Positions 26,316 to 34,717 of a stretch of 64,000 nucleotides of DNA are shown here, piece by piece (position 1 is the first letter of the stretch; each line of letters opens with the position of its first letter). The DNA lies in NCBI RefSeq assembly GCF_004769665.1, contig NZ_RQGG01000028.1:141995-205994 (forward strand), given 5' to 3'. The translations under genes and the position numbers were made by a program. A model generated the notes under the pieces. It did not search any database and was not told the origin of the DNA. It saw nothing but the letters and a program-made list of their open reading frames with translations. Source of the DNA: Leptospira kemamanensis (GTDB lineage: Bacteria > Spirochaetota > Leptospiria > Leptospirales > Leptospiraceae).

Positions 26316-27298
26316 TTCACTCGATTTTTGTCAGCGAGTGTTCCTAGGAAAAGGACAATCTTTTTTGTTTCTTCTTCCGATAGATTGATCCCCAACTGAT
26401 GATATGCCATTTTTTGAACTGCTTCTTCAATGGTTGCCACTTTACCATCATGAAAATATGGTCCAGTTAAGGTTATATTTCGCAAACTAGGTACCTTGAA
26501 GACAAATTTGTCCTCTGATTTTTTGGTAAGGTTAAATCGACCTAAATCTTCTGTTTTATATTCGTTTACAAGTCCGACCTTACGGTAAGAATTCCCTCCG
26601 AGTAAATTTCCAGAGTGGCAAGACGTACATCCAGCAGCTAAAAAGCTTTTAAATCCTGCTTGTTCTGCTTTTGAAAGCGCTTTGTAATCTCCTTTGACAA
26701 AATCATCAAATCGAGAAGACGTCACAAGGGTTCTTTCAAATGCCGCAATGGCACCCGCTAAATTATCATAAGTCACCGGATTTTTGTCATTAGGAAAGGC
26801 TTCCGCAAATAGTCTCGGATATTCAGAATCTTCGTTCATACGTTTCAACACTTCTTTTTCAGAAGGCATCGCCATCTCCACTGGATTCAAAATCGGTCCT
26901 TTTGCCTGTGCTTTTAAGTCAGCCGCTCTTCCATCCCAAAATTGTGCCAAGTGAAAACCAGCATTGAGAACCGTTGGAGAATTCCGATCACCATTTTTCC
27001 CAAAAGCTCCCGGAGAAGTGGGAAGGTTATCCACTCCAGCTGACTTACCTTCGATGTTATGACATGAATTGCAGGATTGAGTTTCATTCAGTGAAAGTTT
27101 TTTCTCAAAATAAAGTTTTTTACCGAGTGTAATGAGTTTTTCAGAGTCATTTTCAGAGCCTGGCATTTTTTCTGGTAATGCACCGATGATTTGTTTCGCT
27201 TTTCCTTGGATTTCTTTTGTTTCTTCAGAAGGACCACAAAAGACCAAAGAAAAGAGTGTTATGACGATTAGAAAAGGTGTAAATATTTGTTTGAGCAT
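26312..27298 (-). CDS. Di-haem cytochrome c peroxidase (MauG/CcpA family), lipoprotein
   Basis: A 328-residue protein with a lipoprotein signal ending LVFC (Cys21) and two c-type haem motifs, CNSCH (76-80) and CTSCH (224-228). RNSPTVLNAGFHLAQFWDGRA and VPSLRNITLTGPYFHDG are typical of bacterial di-haem peroxidases, which reduce H2O2 using electrons from cytochrome c in the periplasm. I choose ATG at 27298, preceded by GAGGAAAGAC, over a longer frame reaching 27370. A role in peroxide defence is expected. The adjoining TetR gene is convergent, so control by it is not implied. Confidence 0.9.
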   Translation of the reverse strand: MLKQIFTPFLIVITLFSLVFCGPSEETKEIQGKAKQIIGALPEKMPGSENDSEKLITLGKKLYFEKKLSLNETQSCNSCHNIEGKSAGVDNLPTSPGAFGKNGDRNSPTVLNAGFHLAQFWDGRAADLKAQAKGPILNPVEMAMPSEKEVLKRMNEDSEYPRLFAEAFPNDKNPVTYDNLAGAIAAFERTLVTSSRFDDFVKGDYKALSKAEQAGFKSFLAAGCTSCHSGNLLGGNSYRKVGLVNEYKTEDLGRFNLTKKSEDKFVFKVPSLRNITLTGPYFHDGKVATIEEAVQKMAYHQLGINLSEEETKKIVLFLGTLADKNRVN

Positions 27299-27460
27299 GT
27301 CTTTCCTCTTTCGGCTATATAGCGAAAAAATACAGAATTGGGCAAGTGAGAATTCAGGCAAAGATAACATATCTGAATAGAATCCGATGCCATTTTAGGT
27401 CATTTGGGGTAATTTGATGAAAGTTAACATCCGATTTTTTAAGTCCGTAATGGTAAAAAG

Positions 27461-27477
27461 ACAGGCAAAATTCCCAG
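27461..27477 (+). repeat. 17-base motif shared with the citE-like upstream region
   Basis: GACAGGCAAAATTCCCA occurs here and again at 29694-29710. Both copies lie in non-coding DNA before plus-strand genes (PilZ and CitE-like). Function is unknown and chance is not excluded. Confidence 0.4.
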
Positions 27478-27580
27478 GAAATCCAAATCACTTGCTTATG
27501 GATTCAGCGAACTAAGGCAATTGCATGGCCTCCTGTTGCAAGTTTCATGGCAATCAAGGAAGTATCCATACATTCTGATC

Positions 27581-27596
27581 TGGCACGAATTATGCA
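27581..27596 (+). promoter_or_regulatory. Sigma-54 (-24/-12) promoter of the PilZ gene
   Basis: TGGCACGAATTATGCA matches the sigma-54 consensus TGGCACG-N4-TTGCA at all but one defined position, with GG and GC exactly 10 bases apart (27582-27583, 27594-27595). Transcription would begin near 27607, leaving about 25 bases to the ATG at 27633 with CAGGAG between. Two CATGGC copies 21 bp apart lie at 27525 and 27546 and might be activator contacts. Confidence 0.8.
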
Positions 27597-27632
27597 TTCA
27601 ACATTTGTATCTTTCTGATTCAGGAGAATGAA

Positions 27633-27980
27633 ATGTTAAATACCAGAACAACGGAACGAATTACAGCCTTAGAATGGGATGACTTAGTTTTAAAAATTTT
27701 TTCTATCAATGAAGTACCAGAATATGTCGTCTCCAAAATAGGGAATATTTCAGAATTAGGTGTTAGCAGTTGGTTTAACCATGAGATCCAGCTCAAAGAA
27801 AAGGATGTCGTGACAGGAATGATTGAGAGTGATTTGACTCGATCTAGAATTTCCTTCCGTGGAAAAATTGCCTGGCTAAAAGAGACGGAAGATGGGATGC
27901 AATTTGGGATCAAATTTGCAGAGGAACTCATTTTGCCTAATTTTATCATTGCTCGTTCCCTAGCAGAATCGGCGGCCTAA
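27633..27980 (+). CDS. PilZ domain protein
   Basis: A 115-residue single-domain protein. RTTER (residues 5-9) matches RxxxR and NISELG matches the NxSxxG motif of PilZ, so cyclic di-GMP binding is plausible. The rest forms the usual six-strand barrel pattern (SRISFRGKIAWLKETEDGMQFGIKF). It stands alone behind a near-consensus sigma-54 promoter, which suggests it is switched on under a specific stress or nutrient state. The start is the ATG at 27633; an ATG five bases earlier meets a stop after two codons. Confidence 0.85.
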   Translation: MLNTRTTERITALEWDDLVLKIFSINEVPEYVVSKIGNISELGVSSWFNHEIQLKEKDVVTGMIESDLTRSRISFRGKIAWLKETEDGMQFGIKFAEELILPNFIIARSLAESAA

Positions 27981-28062
27981 GAAAATTTAGAATTTATTGG
28001 CTCAGATCGCCAGAGAAACACTCGATTTGGAGTCGTAATCTTCCGATAGTGAAAAGGAAGCT

Positions 28063-28995
28063 ATGTCCCAAGTGAAACATTTGATCTCCTGGCAGGATTG
28101 GACAGATGGAGAAATCCAGGAACTGTTAGATTTTGCAGTCTATGTAAAGAAAAACCGAGTGTATTTTTCGGGGCATATGTCTGGACGTTCTCTTGCCATG
28201 TTGTTCCAAAAAACATCCACAAGAACGAGAGTTTCGTTCGAAGCAGGGATGACGGAACTTGGTGGCCACGCAATCTTTTTGGATTGGATGGCTTCGAATT
28301 TTCTATTATCCGACATTGACTTTGAGGGCAAATATCTCTCGAGTAACGTTGCCATCATCATGGCTCGATTGAAAAAACATGAAGACCTACTCGTTCTAAA
28401 ATCTGGATCTACGGTTCCAGTAATCAATGGATGTTGTAATTTATTCCATCCTTGCCAATCATTAGCAGACATACTCACAATCGTTATGGATTCACCCAAA
28501 GATTGGCAAAAAAAACAGTTATGTTATATCGGCGTTCACAATAACGTCGCGAACTCACTTGTAGAAATCACAGCAGCCCTCGGGATCCATTTGATTTTAG
28601 TCACTCCAATCGCTAGCAAAGAATCAATTGTATCTGATGCGATCGAAAGAGCCAAAAAGAAAGGCACCGTTAGTTGGGAGTTAGATGTAAAAAAAGCAGT
28701 TTCTTCTGCAGACTATGTATATACGGATACATGGGTCGATATGGAATTTTTCAACGATCCAAAATTCCAGAAGGAAAAAGAAGAACGCATTCAAATGATG
28801 ATGCCATTCCAAGTGAATGTTGAACTTATGAAACATTCGAAAGCGAAAGTAATGCATGACATGCCAATTCATGCGGGTTATGAAATCACTAGAGAAATGG
28901 TAGAAAGTGAACGATCGATTATTTTTACACAGGCTGAAAATCGACTCGATGCGCAAAAAGCAGTGATTTTAAAACTTTTAGAAAACCACTCGTAG
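28063..28995 (+). CDS. Ornithine carbamoyltransferase-like transcarbamylase with altered substrate loops
   Basis: A 310-residue aspartate/ornithine carbamoyltransferase-family enzyme. Carbamoyl-phosphate motifs are intact: STRTR (52-56) and HPCQSLAD (129-136). The ornithine-binding motifs are not the textbook ones: instead of the Asp-x-x-x-Ser-Met-Gly loop it has DTWVDMEFF (222-230), and instead of HCLP it has HDMPIH (265-270), so the Cys that contacts ornithine is Asp266. It may be a divergent ArgF or act on another amine. No arg genes are next to it. Confidence 0.8.
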   Translation: MSQVKHLISWQDWTDGEIQELLDFAVYVKKNRVYFSGHMSGRSLAMLFQKTSTRTRVSFEAGMTELGGHAIFLDWMASNFLLSDIDFEGKYLSSNVAIIMARLKKHEDLLVLKSGSTVPVINGCCNLFHPCQSLADILTIVMDSPKDWQKKQLCYIGVHNNVANSLVEITAALGIHLILVTPIASKESIVSDAIERAKKKGTVSWELDVKKAVSSADYVYTDTWVDMEFFNDPKFQKEKEERIQMMMPFQVNVELMKHSKAKVMHDMPIHAGYEITREMVESERSIIFTQAENRLDAQKAVILKLLENHS

Positions 28996-29034
28996 AATTC
29001 AAAAGAAGAATATCCCATAGATTGACTCATTCAA

Positions 29035-29484
29035 TCAGTCGGATTTGTATTTTTCCCAAGGTGGTTCTTTTCGATTTACCATCCAAGCACTGAATCCATC
29101 TAAAAAATAAAGAAAATCGATTTTGTCTTCATGTTCAAAATCAAATCCCTGTAAGGCGTCGTGGTAACATTGAAACCAAATGGCACGTTCCTTTTCGGAA
29201 ATCGGGAAAACAAAATGTCTCATCCGCATTCTCGCAGGTCCCCATTTTTCAATGTAATAACTTGGTCCACCTAACACTTGGATCATAAAATCAGCTTGTT
29301 TTTCTTTGGCGAGGTCCCAGTCACCTTGGAACATCCAACGAATCTCCGATTTTTGGATTAAATCATAAAAATCGGAAACTAACTTTCGAATCTGAGTTTC
29401 ACCCCATTTTTGAAAGAGAAGTTTGATATTCGGGTTCGAGGGAGGTGGGCCTCCAGATGGCGTGTAAATTTCGTTTGGTTCCAA
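29035..29484 (-). CDS. Truncated haemoglobin, group II-like
   Basis: A small globin of about 149 residues. FYDLIQKSEIRWMF, VLGGPSYYIEKWG and RMRHFVFPISEKERAIWFQ match group II truncated haemoglobins, with the proximal His in RMRH. Such proteins bind O2, NO or peroxide. I place the start at the TTG at 29484 (GGA 8 bases before it). The frame is open to 29595, but the extra 37 codons run through a GC-rich repeat and have no globin character. The gene converges with the carbamoyltransferase gene. Confidence 0.85.
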   Translation of the reverse strand: MEPNEIYTPSGGPPPSNPNIKLLFQKWGETQIRKLVSDFYDLIQKSEIRWMFQGDWDLAKEKQADFMIQVLGGPSYYIEKWGPARMRMRHFVFPISEKERAIWFQCYHDALQGFDFEHEDKIDFLYFLDGFSAWMVNRKEPPWEKYKSD

Positions 29485-29520
29485 TGCGAATTCCAGGTTT
29501 GCGAAAGGGACAGGAAGGGG

Positions 29521-29605
29521 AAGTCGATTTTTCGACCGGAGCCGAAGGCGTAGCCCGGACTGGCCCGGCCCTTTGGAACAAAGGGTTCGCCCCACCCCTC
29601 CTTAA
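29521..29605. repeat. GC-rich element with nested inverted repeats
   Basis: This patch is far richer in GC than the surrounding DNA and holds several hairpins: GTCGA-TTTT-TCGAC, GCC-GAA-GGC and CCCTTTG-GAA-CAAAGGG. On the minus strand it contains GGAGGGGTGGGGCGAACCC, which resembles part of the hairpin element at 41405-41450. It looks like a dispersed mini-repeat upstream of the globin gene, but more copies would be needed to prove that. Confidence 0.5.
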
Positions 29606-29745
29606 CGTGCAGGGAAATTTACAGGAAATGTAATTTTGAATCGAATGGATGTAGAAGGTGAATCCCTTCAGATTTTGCCATTAAATCCTGGACGACAGGC
29701 AAAATTCCCAAAACTTGGTAAAAAAATCCGAAAAAGGTATACTAA

Positions 29746-30738
29746 ATGGCACTGACTCACCCGCAATCAGCTCTCTTTGCAGGAGAAAAACCTTTCCCTA
29801 TCATCCCTGCTTGTGAACACTTCGCTGGATCTGAAAAACTCATCACCAAAGCTCTCGAGTTGCAAAACAAACTTGGCGGCCTTTTCGACATCACGATGGA
29901 CTGTGAAGACGGTGCTCAAACTGGGAAAGAAAAAGAACACGCAGAAATGATTGTTCGCATTCAAAATTCTGAACTCAACAAACACAAAATGAGTGGAGTT
30001 CGTATTCATGATTATACCAACGAACATTGGAGAGGTGATATTGATATTATCGTTCCTGGAGCTGGAAACGTAATTGCATACATCACAATCCCAAAACCAA
30101 CAAAAGCTAGCCAAGTAAAAGAACAAATCTCTTACATCCAAGAAGCTTGTAAAAAAGCAGGAATCAAAAGAGAAATTCCTATTCACGTTTTAATTGAAAC
30201 TCATGGCGCATTAAACGACGTATTTGAAATTGCAAGTCTACCTTGGTTACAAGTATTAGATTTTGGTTTGATGGACTTTATCTCTGGTCACCATGGTGCT
30301 ATCCCTGCTTCTTGTATGAAGTCACCAGGTCAGTTTGATCACGAATTACTTCGTCGTGCAAAATCAACTATGGTGGCAGCGGCACTTATGAATGGTGTGA
30401 TCCCTGCTCACAACGTAACTTTGGACTTAAAAAACACTTACCAAACTTACCAAGATGCAAAACGTGCTCATGATGAATTTGGTTTCTTACGTATGTGGTC
30501 CATTTATCCTGCACAAATCCAATCGATTTTGGATGCAATGGCACCTAACTTTGCAGAAACACAAACTGCTTGTGACATTTTAATCAAAGCACAAGATGCA
30601 GATTGGGGACCGATCCAACATGATGGTGACCTTCATGACCGCGCGACTTACAGATATTTCTGGGAATTAGTCCAAAGAGCAAAACTCACAGGACAAAAAC
30701 TTCCAGACGAAGTTGAAAAAAGATTTTTCTCAAAATAA
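29746..30738 (+). CDS. CitE-like / HpcH-HpaI family CoA-ester lyase
   Basis: A 330-residue TIM-barrel enzyme of the citrate lyase beta subunit / malyl-CoA lyase family. FDITMDCEDGAQ holds acidic residues of the metal site, HVLIETHGALNDV follows the strand pattern, and DFGLMDFISGHHGAIP and MWSIYPAQIQSI are typical. There are no citDF genes nearby, so it is a stand-alone lyase or thioesterase acting on malyl-, methylmalyl- or citramalyl-CoA-type substrates; which one cannot be read here. AAAGG precedes ATG. A strong terminator follows. Confidence 0.85.
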   Translation: MALTHPQSALFAGEKPFPIIPACEHFAGSEKLITKALELQNKLGGLFDITMDCEDGAQTGKEKEHAEMIVRIQNSELNKHKMSGVRIHDYTNEHWRGDIDIIVPGAGNVIAYITIPKPTKASQVKEQISYIQEACKKAGIKREIPIHVLIETHGALNDVFEIASLPWLQVLDFGLMDFISGHHGAIPASCMKSPGQFDHELLRRAKSTMVAAALMNGVIPAHNVTLDLKNTYQTYQDAKRAHDEFGFLRMWSIYPAQIQSILDAMAPNFAETQTACDILIKAQDADWGPIQHDGDLHDRATYRYFWELVQRAKLTGQKLPDEVEKRFFSK

Positions 30739-30775
30739 AACTGATAAGATAAAATCGATTCGTTTGATTGAGATA

Positions 30776-30803
30776 AAAAGCCCACGGAAGTGGGCTTTTT
30801 TTT
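30776..30803. terminator. Rho-independent terminator
   Basis: AAAGCCCAC-GGAA-GTGGGCTTT followed by a T-run. Flanking A and T runs make it work in both directions, serving the CitE-like gene and the converging chemoreceptor gene whose stop it touches. Confidence 0.93.
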
Positions 30804-32874
30804 ACTTAAGTTTAAATTTCTCTACTTGAGTAGACAAATAGGATGCCTGGGATGCTATTTCAGCAGAAACGATTGTGAGTTGGTCGGATCCTGAAGCCAC
30901 ATCTTGTGTTCCATTGGAAATACTAATGATGGTTTTGGATATTTCTTCTGTTGCTCGTTTTTGCTCAAACACCGCTTCCTCAATTTGAAGGTTTAAATTG
31001 GTAAGTAGTCCTGAGTTTTGTGCAATGTCTTTAGCATTATTCTCTTGGAGTAATACTGAATTCAGAACTCGATTGGCGGAGGTTTCAAATTCCTTCACAC
31101 GGCTATTTAATAAATTCAAAACTTGTGCGGCTTCAGTCACTTTTTTGTTTCCGTTTTCCACGGCCGAGTTTGTAGAAATAACAAGATCACCGATTTCTTT
31201 TACAGAAGCACCGGTTTGTAAGGCAAGTTTTCCAATTTCTTCCGCAACCACTGCAAAACCTCGACCAGCATCTCCCGCTCTCGCTGCTTCAATTGCAGCA
31301 TTTAACGCGAGTAAGTTGGTTTTTTCTGAGATTTCTGTGATAATATCTAATACTTCACTGATGCGTTCTGCTTTTTCACCAATGTCTTCCATCGCCTTTG
31401 TGGAATCATTCATTGCCGTTTCCCCAACAACCGCGTGTTCCTTTGATTCAGATGCAAATTTGGCAAGGTATTCCATCTCTTTATTGATGTTTTGAACTTC
31501 TTCGCGTAAGGTGAGAACAGATTTATCAATTTCCTTCATCTTCAAAACTGCTTCTTCCATTGATTTTCCCACATTGTCAGCAGAAGCAGAAAGTTCTTCG
31601 ACAGCTGCCGAAGATTCTTCAGCAGCACTAGCCTGCGCTTGGGAAATATCGGATAAATTTTGTGAGGTGGAAGCCATTTGATTGGATTGGTTTCCTAATT
31701 TTTCAACAGTAAGTTTGATATCACCGATGATTGAGACCAAACTATTTCGCATTTGGTTCATTGAGTTTAATAAACTTCCGATTTCATCTTGATTAATTTC
31801 ATCAGGACTAGATGCCAAATTTCCACTCGCGATTTGAGAGGAAAAAGCCGCAGCTTTCGTCAGTCTCACGCTAATTAGGTTCTTAAACACAAAGTTTAAA
31901 AAGAAAAGGACTACTAATAAAATCAAAAGTGAAATCGCAATAGTGCCAATTACTACCTTTGTCACTTGTTCTGTTAAAATCGAATCTGGGATACTGACTT
32001 GTAATGCCCAAAATTGAGGGTCCTTTCCAATATGAAATGGAGTAAAATAATCCGTATATCCATCATGTTGGATCGTAAACATCTCACCTAATTTTAGTTT
32101 TTCTAAATAAATTTTTAAATGTTCCGGGTTCTCAATTTTTTTCCCCAATTTGGTTTGGTCTTGCCCGTACATCACATAGGTTCCGTTATCCGAAATAAAG
32201 GCAATGTATCCTTGGCCGCGAAAAGGCCGATTGTCTCCGATTTTTTCTTGTAATGTGCTGATATCTAAATCAATTCCTGCAGCTCCTAAAAATTTTCCTT
32301 TTGGGTAAATAGGAACCACTAGAGAAATCATTTGAATTTTTTTGCCACCAGCGAGGTATTCATAGGGTCCAAACACCTTTGCTTTGTTCGTTTTTTTGAC
32401 TTGTTGGTAATAATCGCCAGCACCATTAGGATTGTCATAATCAACCAAAGGTTCAAAATTAATTTTGCCATCTGGAGTGTGGTGAAGATAAGGAACAAAA
32501 CGTCCTGTTTTGTCATGACCTGGTTTTCCAACAAAAGCCGAATCCCTTCCCTCATATGCGTTCGGTTCGTAACACAACCAGATTCCAAATATATTATCGT
32601 TTCTCTCTAAAATTTCGCGAAGGCTACTAATCATGGACTCCCGAGGAGGAGATGCATAAAACAAAGCGAATCGGTAACCACGAATGACTCCCATCATTGC
32701 ATTCAAATGATCCTGGATTTGATAGGACCATTTCTCAGAAGTGATCTTTGCATTTTCTTGTATTTCTGACTTTAGGTCAGTCACGGTTCGGTAAATTTGA
32801 ACGGATGACAGGATCGTAAACCCAACAAACAAGATACCAGCAATAAAAAGAGAGACCCTCTGGCGTATACTCAT
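30802..32874 (-). CDS. Methyl-accepting chemotaxis protein with dCache sensor
   Basis: A 690-residue receptor: one N-terminal helix, a periplasmic double-Cache domain (about 35-305; [36 protein letters not shown]), a second helix (about 308-332), HAMP, and a long signalling coiled coil. The CheA/CheW hairpin tip [20 protein letters not shown] is perfect. The class of ligand (often amino acids or other small amines for dCache) cannot be fixed. It stands alone, without che genes. Confidence 0.93.
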   Translation of the reverse strand: MSIRQRVSLFIAGILFVGFTILSSVQIYRTVTDLKSEIQENAKITSEKWSYQIQDHLNAMMGVIRGYRFALFYASPPRESMISSLREILERNDNIFGIWLCYEPNAYEGRDSAFVGKPGHDKTGRFVPYLHHTPDGKINFEPLVDYDNPNGAGDYYQQVKKTNKAKVFGPYEYLAGGKKIQMISLVVPIYPKGKFLGAAGIDLDISTLQEKIGDNRPFRGQGYIAFISDNGTYVMYGQDQTKLGKKIENPEHLKIYLEKLKLGEMFTIQHDGYTDYFTPFHIGKDPQFWALQVSIPDSILTEQVTKVVIGTIAISLLILLVVLFFLNFVFKNLISVRLTKAAAFSSQIASGNLASSPDEINQDEIGSLLNSMNQMRNSLVSIIGDIKLTVEKLGNQSNQMASTSQNLSDISQAQASAAEESSAAVEELSASADNVGKSMEEAVLKMKEIDKSVLTLREEVQNINKEMEYLAKFASESKEHAVVGETAMNDSTKAMEDIGEKAERISEVLDIITEISEKTNLLALNAAIEAARAGDAGRGFAVVAEEIGKLALQTGASVKEIGDLVISTNSAVENGNKKVTEAAQVLNLLNSRVKEFETSANRVLNSVLLQENNAKDIAQNSGLLTNLNLQIEEAVFEQKRATEEISKTIISISNGTQDVASGSDQLTIVSAEIASQASYLSTQVEKFKLK

Positions 32875-32982
32875 AGGGATCGATCTTACTCAATTGGAAA
32901 TTTTTGTAAATTGTTTCGTACCCTGTTTGGCAAAAATTCCAGGTAAAAACAAGGTTATTTTTTGAATTTAGGGAATGGTACG

Positions 32983-33013
32983 AACCTATCTCGATGTAGT
33001 TCGGCGATAGGTT
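32983..33013. repeat. Hairpin between fecR-like and MCP genes
   Basis: AACCTATC and GATAGGTT form an 8-bp stem with a 15-base loop in which CGA/TCG can pair further. No T-run follows, so it may be a weak terminator for the FecR-like gene or a regulatory dyad upstream of the chemoreceptor gene. Confidence 0.4.
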
Positions 33014-33025
33014 ACATCTTGTTCC

Positions 33026-34168
33026 TTATTTTTTGTTTCTGGTTTGGATTTTGAAATTTCGATATTCTACGTATTCGATTTCGTCGACTTGGAGTTGGAA
33101 GACCCCTTTTGTGGAATGAATAATAAATATATCACCTAACTGAGCAACAACAGCACCTGACATAATTTCACCATTGGTTTTGTGGATGGTTTCTAGAATG
33201 CTGTAATGTTTTTGGATCTCTTCCTCATCATCAAAACCCATTTTTTCCGCGTCTGATGCGATTTGATTCAGAGCCTCTTTGCGGTTGTTTTGATGTTCGG
33301 ATGCGATTTGTTCAATCGTTTCTTTTTTTACATCCGCGGATTCTTCTTTTGATTCAATTTGTTTTTGAACAAGTTCAGGATTCACGGAAACTAAAGTATC
33401 TGCTTCCGCTTTCTCTTTAGGAGAAATAGGACTTTGCACCTTTCCAATTCCATCGTTTGAGAGATTGGAGAATCCATTTAACTCCTCATTTGTGAGAGCG
33501 GATGCTGCCATTTTTGCATTGATTAAGTAAACTAAATCGTTTAAATCCGGATTCACTTCTAAGGCTTCACCAGGTTCTAAAACTACATCATTTTCTTCTA
33601 ATGTTTTCACCAAACGATCATAATTGTCTTTTGTAAGACCATCATTGAGTTCAATCAGTTTCGGACCTACTTTGAAGGCAACAGATACGGCTCCTTCATA
33701 CACCTTTACTTTGGGAACCGAACCTTTTTCTAATTCTAAGGAAAAGATCGTCCCCCTCACACCCGCCACCATTGTAGGAGAAGAGATCGATAAGTTTTGG
33801 TTGGGTTTTAATTTCACCGATTTCACAATTAAATTCCCAGTCCAGATGTATAAATCCGTATTCGGTTGAGAAGAGCCTGACAAATCTCGAAACATGACAT
33901 CCGAATTTTCTTTGATTCGGATGATTTCACCGCGATACGTTTGGATATCGACTTTGCCGAGTTTGGATAAAATTCGATCTCCAGGTTTGATGACATCTCC
34001 TAAACTCGCAATTCGTTCCTTACCTTCGCTGAGAAGTGTCACTTGTCCTTGTAAGAAGGTCACGACAGCTCCTGCTGTTTCGTCCTTGTCCACCGACTTG
34101 GAAAAAGAAAGAAAATTACATTGAGTGATGACGAAGAGTAAGAGTGAGGATACAAAATATTTTTTCAT
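33026..34168 (-). CDS. FecR-domain lipoprotein
   Basis: A 380-residue exported protein. The lipoprotein signal MKKYFVSSLLLFVITQC gives Cys17 from the ATG chosen here (34168, with GGAAAA before it). A FecR domain spans about 40-165 (GDRILSKLGKVDIQTYRGEII, SSPTMVAGVRGTIFSLE). The C-terminal half is acidic and helical and ends with a short beta-rich segment. FecR-domain lipoproteins are frequent in Leptospira and are not tied to iron dicitrate signalling; no sigma factor or TonB receptor gene is adjacent. Confidence 0.82.
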   Translation of the reverse strand: MKKYFVSSLLLFVITQCNFLSFSKSVDKDETAGAVVTFLQGQVTLLSEGKERIASLGDVIKPGDRILSKLGKVDIQTYRGEIIRIKENSDVMFRDLSGSSQPNTDLYIWTGNLIVKSVKLKPNQNLSISSPTMVAGVRGTIFSLELEKGSVPKVKVYEGAVSVAFKVGPKLIELNDGLTKDNYDRLVKTLEENDVVLEPGEALEVNPDLNDLVYLINAKMAASALTNEELNGFSNLSNDGIGKVQSPISPKEKAEADTLVSVNPELVQKQIESKEESADVKKETIEQIASEHQNNRKEALNQIASDAEKMGFDDEEEIQKHYSILETIHKTNGEIMSGAVVAQLGDIFIIHSTKGVFQLQVDEIEYVEYRNFKIQTRNKK

Positions 34169-34225
34169 ATAGTTTTCCATTTTCAGTCGGTATTGTAAGT
34201 AACAATCCAATGGGATCATTTTTTC

Positions 34226-34246
34226 AAAAAATCGAAAGGATTTTTT
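34226..34246 (-). terminator. Possible weak AT-rich terminator
   Basis: AAAAAATC-CTTTC-GATTTTTT on the minus strand, between the hypothetical membrane protein gene and the FecR-like gene. Eight A/T-rich pairs with a T-run, so only weak termination is likely. Confidence 0.35.
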
Positions 34247-34252
34247 GTGAAT

Positions 34253-34717
34253 TCAAACTAATTTGGAATTGCCCAAATTCCATAACCAATAATACAAAAC
34301 AATTACAAAGCCCAAACTGGATGAAAATACAATCAAATTGTAAATTCTGTTTTTCTGCCATACGGAGGGTAACAAATCAGCTGTTACAGGACGGACCAAT
34401 TGCAAAAGAATCAAAATATAACCAATGAATGCCATGGTTGGACCGAGGAACAAGAGTTTACCGCCAAAGCTAAAACTACTCAATTCGATAGAATTTCCAT
34501 TTGGATTGGAAACCAAGGCATCCAATTCCCTAAAATCTAAATTCCCAAACTGGTAACCAATAGGAGTTCCAAAAACTAGAATACTGGTTCCATTTTTCAA
34601 ATGAATTTCTAAATCACTCCCAGAAACTCCAATTGAACTTGCACCAGTTCTCACAAAAGATGCGCCATCCGTATTGTACCCAATGCGAAAGAAACTACGA
34701 TGAAAAAATAAAATCAA
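34253..34717 (-). CDS. Hypothetical membrane protein with two helices
   Basis: A protein of about 154 residues. The first 90 residues form a beta-rich segment (SSIGVSGSDLEIHLKNGTSILVF is PH-like in character), followed by two membrane helices. The start appears to be a TTG that directly follows the stop of the CLC gene, so it is probably translated by coupling. I recognise no family. Confidence 0.55.
   Translation of the reverse strand: MILFFHRSFFRIGYNTDGASFVRTGASSIGVSGSDLEIHLKNGTSILVFGTPIGYQFGNLDFRELDALVSNPNGNSIELSSFSFGGKLLFLGPTMAFIGYILILLQLVRPVTADLLPSVWQKNRIYNLIVFSSSLGFVIVLYYWLWNLGNSKLV

Noticed and set aside
29485..29595. N-terminal extension of the truncated globin
   Set aside because: The extra residues come from a GC-rich repeat, are rich in Arg/Pro/Gly and have no globin features.
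29717..29743. TTGGTA-N17-TATACT before the CitE-like gene as a sigma-70 promoter
   Set aside because: The predicted start would fall after the ATG; AAAGG inside it is better explained as the ribosome site.
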